Assembly: GCA_028679035.1 (NCBI GenBank)
Contig: JAJRCL010000055.1
Coordinates: 1 to 9,032, forward strand
Reading direction: 5' to 3'
DNA length: 9,032 nucleotides
Source of the DNA: Methanomicrobiales archaeon
GTDB taxonomy: Archaea; Halobacteriota; Methanomicrobia; Methanomicrobiales; JACTUA01
The notes beneath the pieces were generated by a model. It was not told where the DNA came from. It was given only the letters and a program-made list of their open reading frames with translations, and made no database searches. Position 1 is the first letter of the stretch; each line of letters begins with the position of its first letter. Of this stretch, positions 6,489 through 9,032 are shown piece after piece. Both the position numbers and the translations under genes were made by a program.

Positions 6489-7079
6489 TTACCGGATCCG
6501 TGGCATCGCAACAATCTCACGGACCTGGAGGTCAAAGAATGCTGCGGTATGGGCCGGGCGGATAACACAGACGGTATCGGCACCGCTCATCGTACCTCCC
6601 ACTGCAACAACTTCCCGGTCGATTCCGATCGCACCCTGGTCCGCAGCGATCAGGCAGCATTCCACCGCGACCTTGAGGCCGACGGCGACGATGCGCCGCA
6701 ACGCCTCAGCGATTGCTTCGGTACGGGATCCTCCTCCAACCTTTGGAGAGCGGGAAAGAGCCCGTTCGAGTCCGGACAAGGCATGCGTCCCGGTGACGAC
6801 CAGTGCCCCTGCTTCCCGCAGTTCTTTTGCCGCTGCTTTGGAAAATTCCCATTCACCGGGTTTCGCAAAGCCGACGACGTGCGTTACAACGACAAGGCGT
6901 ATTCCTGTCCCTCTCGCCGCGGTAAGGAATTTCTGCGCCGTGTCGCCGGAAGTACTCGCAACAACGATCGTAGGCAATTCCAGCTCCATCGCCCGCTCCA
7001 CTGCGATCCGGGCCGCGTCATCCGTATTGGAGGGCCCGGGTTCGTTAAAATAGTAAATCGACTTTCTCTCGAAACTCAT
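6489..7079 (-). CDS. Stand-alone pyruvate-kinase C-terminal-domain-like protein
   Basis: 196 residues with the alpha/beta fold of the pyruvate kinase C-terminal (allosteric) domain and none of the catalytic barrel, so it is not a pyruvate kinase. Recognisable parts: YFNEPGPSNTDDA near the N-terminus, TIVVASTSGDTAQKF (about 37-51), GIRLVVVTHVVGF, GTHALSGLERALS (about 97-109), GGGSRTEAIAEALRR (about 114-128) and CCLIAADQGAI. This archaeal family includes, as I recall, AF0103 and MTH1675, whose structures carried bound FMN; no reaction is known. An ATG at 7103 is in frame, but the ATTTAAAT box at 7102-7109 predicts transcription from about 7080, so the ATG at 7079 is preferred and the mRNA is essentially leaderless. 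It is the first gene of an operon with the membrane protein, which begins 2 bp after its stop. Confidence 0.88.
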   Translation of the reverse strand: MSFERKSIYYFNEPGPSNTDDAARIAVERAMELELPTIVVASTSGDTAQKFLTAARGTGIRLVVVTHVVGFAKPGEWEFSKAAAKELREAGALVVTGTHALSGLERALSRSPKVGGGSRTEAIAEALRRIVAVGLKVAVECCLIAADQGAIGIDREVVAVGGTMSGADTVCVIRPAHTAAFFDLQVREIVAMPRIR

Positions 7080-7088
7080 GATAACACT

Positions 7089-7109
7089 TTTATAAACTGT
7101 CATTTAAAT
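7089..7109. promoter_or_regulatory. Divergent promoter region with two palindromic TATA-like boxes
   Basis: TTTATAAA (7089-7096) and ATTTAAAT (7102-7109) are each self-complementary, so either can be read in both directions. For the minus-strand operon ATTTAAAT sits about 27 bp before the ATG at 7079. For the plus-strand GTPase gene TTTATAAA would start transcription near 7118 and ATTTAAAT near 7132, giving leaders of about 50-60 nt with a Shine-Dalgarno. Which box serves which gene is inferred from spacing only. Confidence 0.55.
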
Positions 7110-7170
7110 CCTTCTCACATCAATTCCGCAGCATTCGGGGGTTATCCTTTGGGGGAGCCTCATTCTGCGG

Positions 7171-7175
7171 GGAGG
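7171..7175 (+). promoter_or_regulatory. Shine-Dalgarno of the GTPase gene
   Basis: GGAGG, inside GCGGGGAGGGCCTC, ends 5 nt before the ATG at 7181 and matches the anti-SD end of archaeal 16S rRNA. It fixes the start codon and contrasts with the apparently leaderless genes around it. Confidence 0.75.
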
Positions 7176-7180
7176 GCCTC

Positions 7181-8350
7181 ATGATCACGCTTGCGCTTGC
7201 AGGAAAGCCAAATTGCGGAAAATCGACATTTTTTAAGGCGGCAACGCTCGCCGAGGTGGCGATAGCGAACTATCCGTTTACGACAATCGATGCAAATCAC
7301 GGCGTCGCCTACGTGCGCAGTGTTTGCCCGTGTACCACGCTCGGCCTGACCTGTGGGAACTGCCAGGACGGCGTCCGCCTCATACCGATAGGGCTCGTGG
7401 ATGTGGCAGGGCTGGTACCGGACGCCCACAAAGGGAGAGGACTCGGGAACCAGTTCCTCGACCACCTGCGGGAAGCACAGGCGATCCTGCACATCGTCGA
7501 TGCGAGCGGCAGTACGGACACGGAAGGAAATCCGATTACACCAGGTACGCACGATCCTCGTGAGGACATGGTGTTTCTCGAGTACGAGATGACGATGTGG
7601 GTCTACGGCATTCTTGAGAAACACTGGCAAAAGGTCCAGCGGATGGCGCAGGCGAAAAATTTCTCAACGGAAGCGGCGATCGCTGAAATATTTGCAGGTC
7701 TGGGAATTGTCCAGGAGCACCTGCTGCTGGCAACGCAGGGTATGAAAACCGAGTTGCACCGTGCTTCGCAGGAGGAGCTGATCGCGTTCTGCGGGAGGCT
7801 CCTGCAGGTGGCAAAACCCATGATTATCGTGGGAAATAAGGCAGACCAGGCCCCTCCGGATATGGTTGCACACCTCCGGGAGAAGCAGGTCATTTTCGCG
7901 TCAGCGGCAGCAGAACTTGCACTGCGGAAAGCGGCGACCGGAGGCATCATCAGGTATATTCCCGGCGATCCGCAGTTCACCATCCTGCATGAAGAGACGC
8001 TCTCACCGGCGCAGCGTGCCGGACTTGCCCAGATCCGTGCACTGATGGAACGGATCAATGGGACCGGCGTCCAGCAGGCGCTGAATGCAGCCGTATTTTC
8101 CCTCATGGACATGATCGTGGTGTACCCGGTGGAAGACGAAAGCAAGTTTACCGATTCCCAGGGACGGATCCTTCCCGATGCGTTCCTTATGAAACGGGGA
8201 TCCACGCCACGGGACCTTGCCTACCGGGTGCACACCGACATCGGCAAGGGGTTTCTCTATGCAGTCGATGCACGCTCCCGGATGCGGGTAAAGGATACCC
8301 ACGTCCTGAAGGACGGCGATATCATCAAGATCGTGAGTACGCGGAAATAA
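7181..8350 (+). CDS. YchF/Obg-related GTPase with TGS domain (archaeal type)
   Basis: 389 residues, cytoplasmic. The G domain is complete: G1 GKPNCGKST (8-16), a switch region with NYPFTT (30-35), G3 DVAG (74-77), then KGRGLGNQFLDHLREA and VDASGSTD, and G4 NKAD (219-222). NKAD is the standard guanine-binding motif, so it should prefer GTP, unlike bacterial YchF and eukaryotic OLA1, which use ATP. Between G1 and G3 lies a cysteine cluster, CPCTTLGLTCGNC (49-61), found in my recollection in the archaeal and some eukaryotic members and able to bind zinc. A helical insert occupies roughly 125-205. The last 80 or so residues form a TGS domain ending VLKDGDIIKI. Members associate with ribosomes or tRNA and take part in translation or stress control; the exact role in archaea is unsettled. 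A strong Shine-Dalgarno supports the start. Confidence 0.93.
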   Translation: MITLALAGKPNCGKSTFFKAATLAEVAIANYPFTTIDANHGVAYVRSVCPCTTLGLTCGNCQDGVRLIPIGLVDVAGLVPDAHKGRGLGNQFLDHLREAQAILHIVDASGSTDTEGNPITPGTHDPREDMVFLEYEMTMWVYGILEKHWQKVQRMAQAKNFSTEAAIAEIFAGLGIVQEHLLLATQGMKTELHRASQEELIAFCGRLLQVAKPMIIVGNKADQAPPDMVAHLREKQVIFASAAAELALRKAATGGIIRYIPGDPQFTILHEETLSPAQRAGLAQIRALMERINGTGVQQALNAAVFSLMDMIVVYPVEDESKFTDSQGRILPDAFLMKRGSTPRDLAYRVHTDIGKGFLYAVDARSRMRVKDTHVLKDGDIIKIVSTRK

Positions 8351-8364
8351 TCGGGATTTTACCC

Positions 8365-8392
8365 AACGGGCTGGAATCCAGCCGTTATTTTT
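8365..8392 (+). terminator. Hairpin plus T-tract terminator after the GTPase gene
   Basis: Fourteen nt after the TAA stop, AACGGGCTGG (8365-8374) pairs with CCAGCCGTT (8378-8386) across a 3-nt AAT loop with one bulged G, followed by ATTTTTC. This resembles a bacterial intrinsic terminator and is stronger than the bare T-tracts elsewhere in the window. Confidence 0.65.
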
Positions 8393-8398
8393 CGAGAA

Positions 8399-8412
8399 AG
8401 TATTTATAATAA
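8399..8412 (+). promoter_or_regulatory. TATA-box promoter of the 106-residue protein gene
   Basis: AGTATTTATAATAA, preceded by GAA, is centred about 31 bp before the ATG at 8436. It predicts a transcript beginning about 5 nt before the start codon. An A7 tract (8414-8420) lies between box and start. Confidence 0.6.
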
Positions 8413-8435
8413 CAAAAAAAGAAAGCTGGTTTACC

Positions 8436-8756
8436 ATGCCCGGCGAGATTTACCAGGCCCAGGTGATCCGTAACTTCTTCGAAACGATCACCGGGGCAGA
8501 CCGGAATCTCACACGCATCACCATGTGCGTGATGAGCCTGGCAAAACTGCGGATGGAGTCGCCGGAAAAAATGCAGTTCCTCATGGAGCAGATGCGCCGC
8601 AGCAGGGACAAACGGGAACTCTCCGTGGATATTCTTGATTACGTCTGCGACGTTGCTATCATCCTGGATATCCCCAGCGTCCAGACCGCCTTCGGGGTGC
8701 GTACCATCCAGGAAGCAGCCGAGGACTTCAAGGGAGTCAGCGTCGACTCGCTGTAA
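8436..8756 (+). CDS. Conserved-looking hypothetical helical protein, 106 residues
   Basis: I do not recognise a family. The protein begins MPGEIYQAQVIRNFFETI, is soluble and predicted almost wholly alpha-helical, with amphipathic stretches around residues 5-20, 26-40, 42-57 and 61-80, an Arg/Lys-rich patch (MRRSRDKREL) near the middle and an acidic C-terminal third. It has two Cys (31 and 70), not arranged as a metal site, and no membrane segment or signal peptide. Third-position codon usage matches the neighbouring real genes. It has its own TATA box just ahead and follows the strong terminator of the GTPase gene, so it is transcribed separately and, by spacing, as a leaderless message. No Shine-Dalgarno is visible. 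The helical, charged character suggests a small protein-protein adaptor; this is a guess. Confidence 0.8.
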   Translation: MPGEIYQAQVIRNFFETITGADRNLTRITMCVMSLAKLRMESPEKMQFLMEQMRRSRDKRELSVDILDYVCDVAIILDIPSVQTAFGVRTIQEAAEDFKGVSVDSL

Positions 8757-8795
8757 ATCCAATAAAAAATTCTCTCTCCCTATCAAAGGATACCA

Positions 8796-8800
8796 TTTTT
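8796..8800 (+). terminator. Weak T-tract after the 106-residue protein gene
   Basis: A T5 tract following ATACCA, 40 nt past the stop, preceded by a pyrimidine-rich TTCTCTCTCCC. The best available termination signal for this gene, but weak. Confidence 0.25.
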
Positions 8801-8825
8801 CCAGGAAGGGTGCGTTGATTTATGA

Positions 8826-8859
8826 GACACGAGCGTGTCCCCTCGCTTCGTCATTGCGA
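8826..8859. repeat. Palindromic and repeat-like intergenic element
   Basis: GACAC (8826-8830) and GTGTC (8835-8839) form a hairpin around GAGC. Directly next, CCTCGCTTCGTCATTGCGA (8841-8859) contains TCGC and GCGA arms and resembles a dispersed repeat that I recall in many bacterial genomes (often written CTTCGTCATTGCGAGC). It sits between the convergent ends of two genes, a usual location for such elements. Single copy in this window. Confidence 0.35.
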
Positions 8860-8870
8860 TTCTATCATGG

Positions 8871-8884
8871 AAAAAATAAAAAAA
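8871..8884 (-). terminator. T-rich terminator of the right-edge gene
   Basis: Five nt past the TAG at 8890-8892 the minus strand reads TTTTTTTATTTTTT, an archaeal T-rich terminator. It supports the reality of the partial frame to its right. Confidence 0.6.
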
Positions 8885-8889
8885 TGAAC

Positions 8890-9032
8890 CTATTTTAGGA
8901 TTTTTTCCTTGTACGGCCCGAGCATCAGCAGGAGGAAATTGCGCTGCTCATCGAGCGCCTGCGTATCCCGCGTCGAAGTAGCAAGTGCCGCGACATACAT
9001 CAGGAGGATGGCATTCGTGAGCTGCAGGTGGG
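8890..9032 (-). CDS. C-terminal end of an unrecognised minus-strand gene (cut by the right edge)
   Basis: 46 codons plus a stop are visible, reading from HLQLTNAILLMYVAALATST to a tail ending GPYKEKILK. The visible part is two helices, one hydrophobic (about TNAILLMYVAALA) and one mixed (about LDEQRNFLLLML), with a basic tail. Clean codon usage and a T-rich terminator directly after the TAG support it. Too short to assign a family; the start lies outside the window. Confidence 0.6.
   Translation of the reverse strand, partial: HLQLTNAILLMYVAALATSTRDTQALDEQRNFLLLMLGPYKEKILK

Noticed and set aside
7080..7103. ATG at 7103 as start of the PK-C-like protein
   Set aside because: It falls inside the promoter zone between the ATTTAAAT box and the predicted transcription start, and relatives begin near the YYFN-x-PGP motif.
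8822..8887. 21-codon plus-strand frame beginning MRHERV
   Set aside because: It consists of the palindrome and repeat-like element followed by an A-rich terminator of the opposite gene. No good ribosome-binding site.
1..9032. tRNA, rRNA, CRISPR array, insertion sequence, prophage or defence system
   Set aside because: I looked for cloverleaf-like segments, regularly spaced direct repeats, transposase or nuclease motifs and terminal inverted repeats on both strands and saw none.

Overview
The window looks like a stretch of a methanogenic archaeon's chromosome, most probably from Methanomicrobiales. The evidence is an archaeal-type valyl-tRNA synthetase, an archaeal GTPase with a cysteine insert and TGS domain, a stand-alone pyruvate-kinase C-terminal-like protein known from methanogens and Archaeoglobus, TATA-box promoters 25-31 bp ahead of start codons (several implying nearly leaderless mRNAs), and T-rich terminators. 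The lineage call rests on recalled family resemblance, not on a search.

Layout, left to right. (1) 1-1034, minus: a GH57 (alpha-amylase-like) protein cut by the left edge, whose catalytic motifs are heavily altered. (2) 1035-1482: a spacer holding the GH57 promoter, a probable 36-residue Cys-rich microprotein gene (1183-1293, minus) with its own TATA box and T-rich terminator, and a short 10-bp-period repeat. (3) 1483-4071, minus: valS, with a strong TATA box and a 7-bp inverted repeat at the predicted transcription start. (4) 4352-5557, plus: a DUF92 (VTE6-like) integral membrane protein, divergent from valS. (5) 5656-6486 and 6489-7079, both minus: a tightly spaced pair of a pyruvate-kinase C-terminal-like protein followed 2 bp later by a polytopic membrane protein. 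(6) 7181-8350, plus: a YchF-related GTPase, divergent from that pair across a 101-bp promoter region with two palindromic TATA-like boxes. (7) 8436-8756, plus: a 106-residue unrecognised helical protein with its own promoter. (8) 8890-9032, minus: the C-terminal end of an unrecognised gene cut by the right edge.

Most of the window is housekeeping (tRNA charging, a translation-associated GTPase) interleaved with conserved proteins of unknown function. I found no rRNA, tRNA, CRISPR array, insertion sequence, phage gene or defence system. The items most worth following up are the apparently catalytically dead but intact GH57 protein, the 36-residue putative zinc microprotein, and the PK-C/membrane-protein pair.
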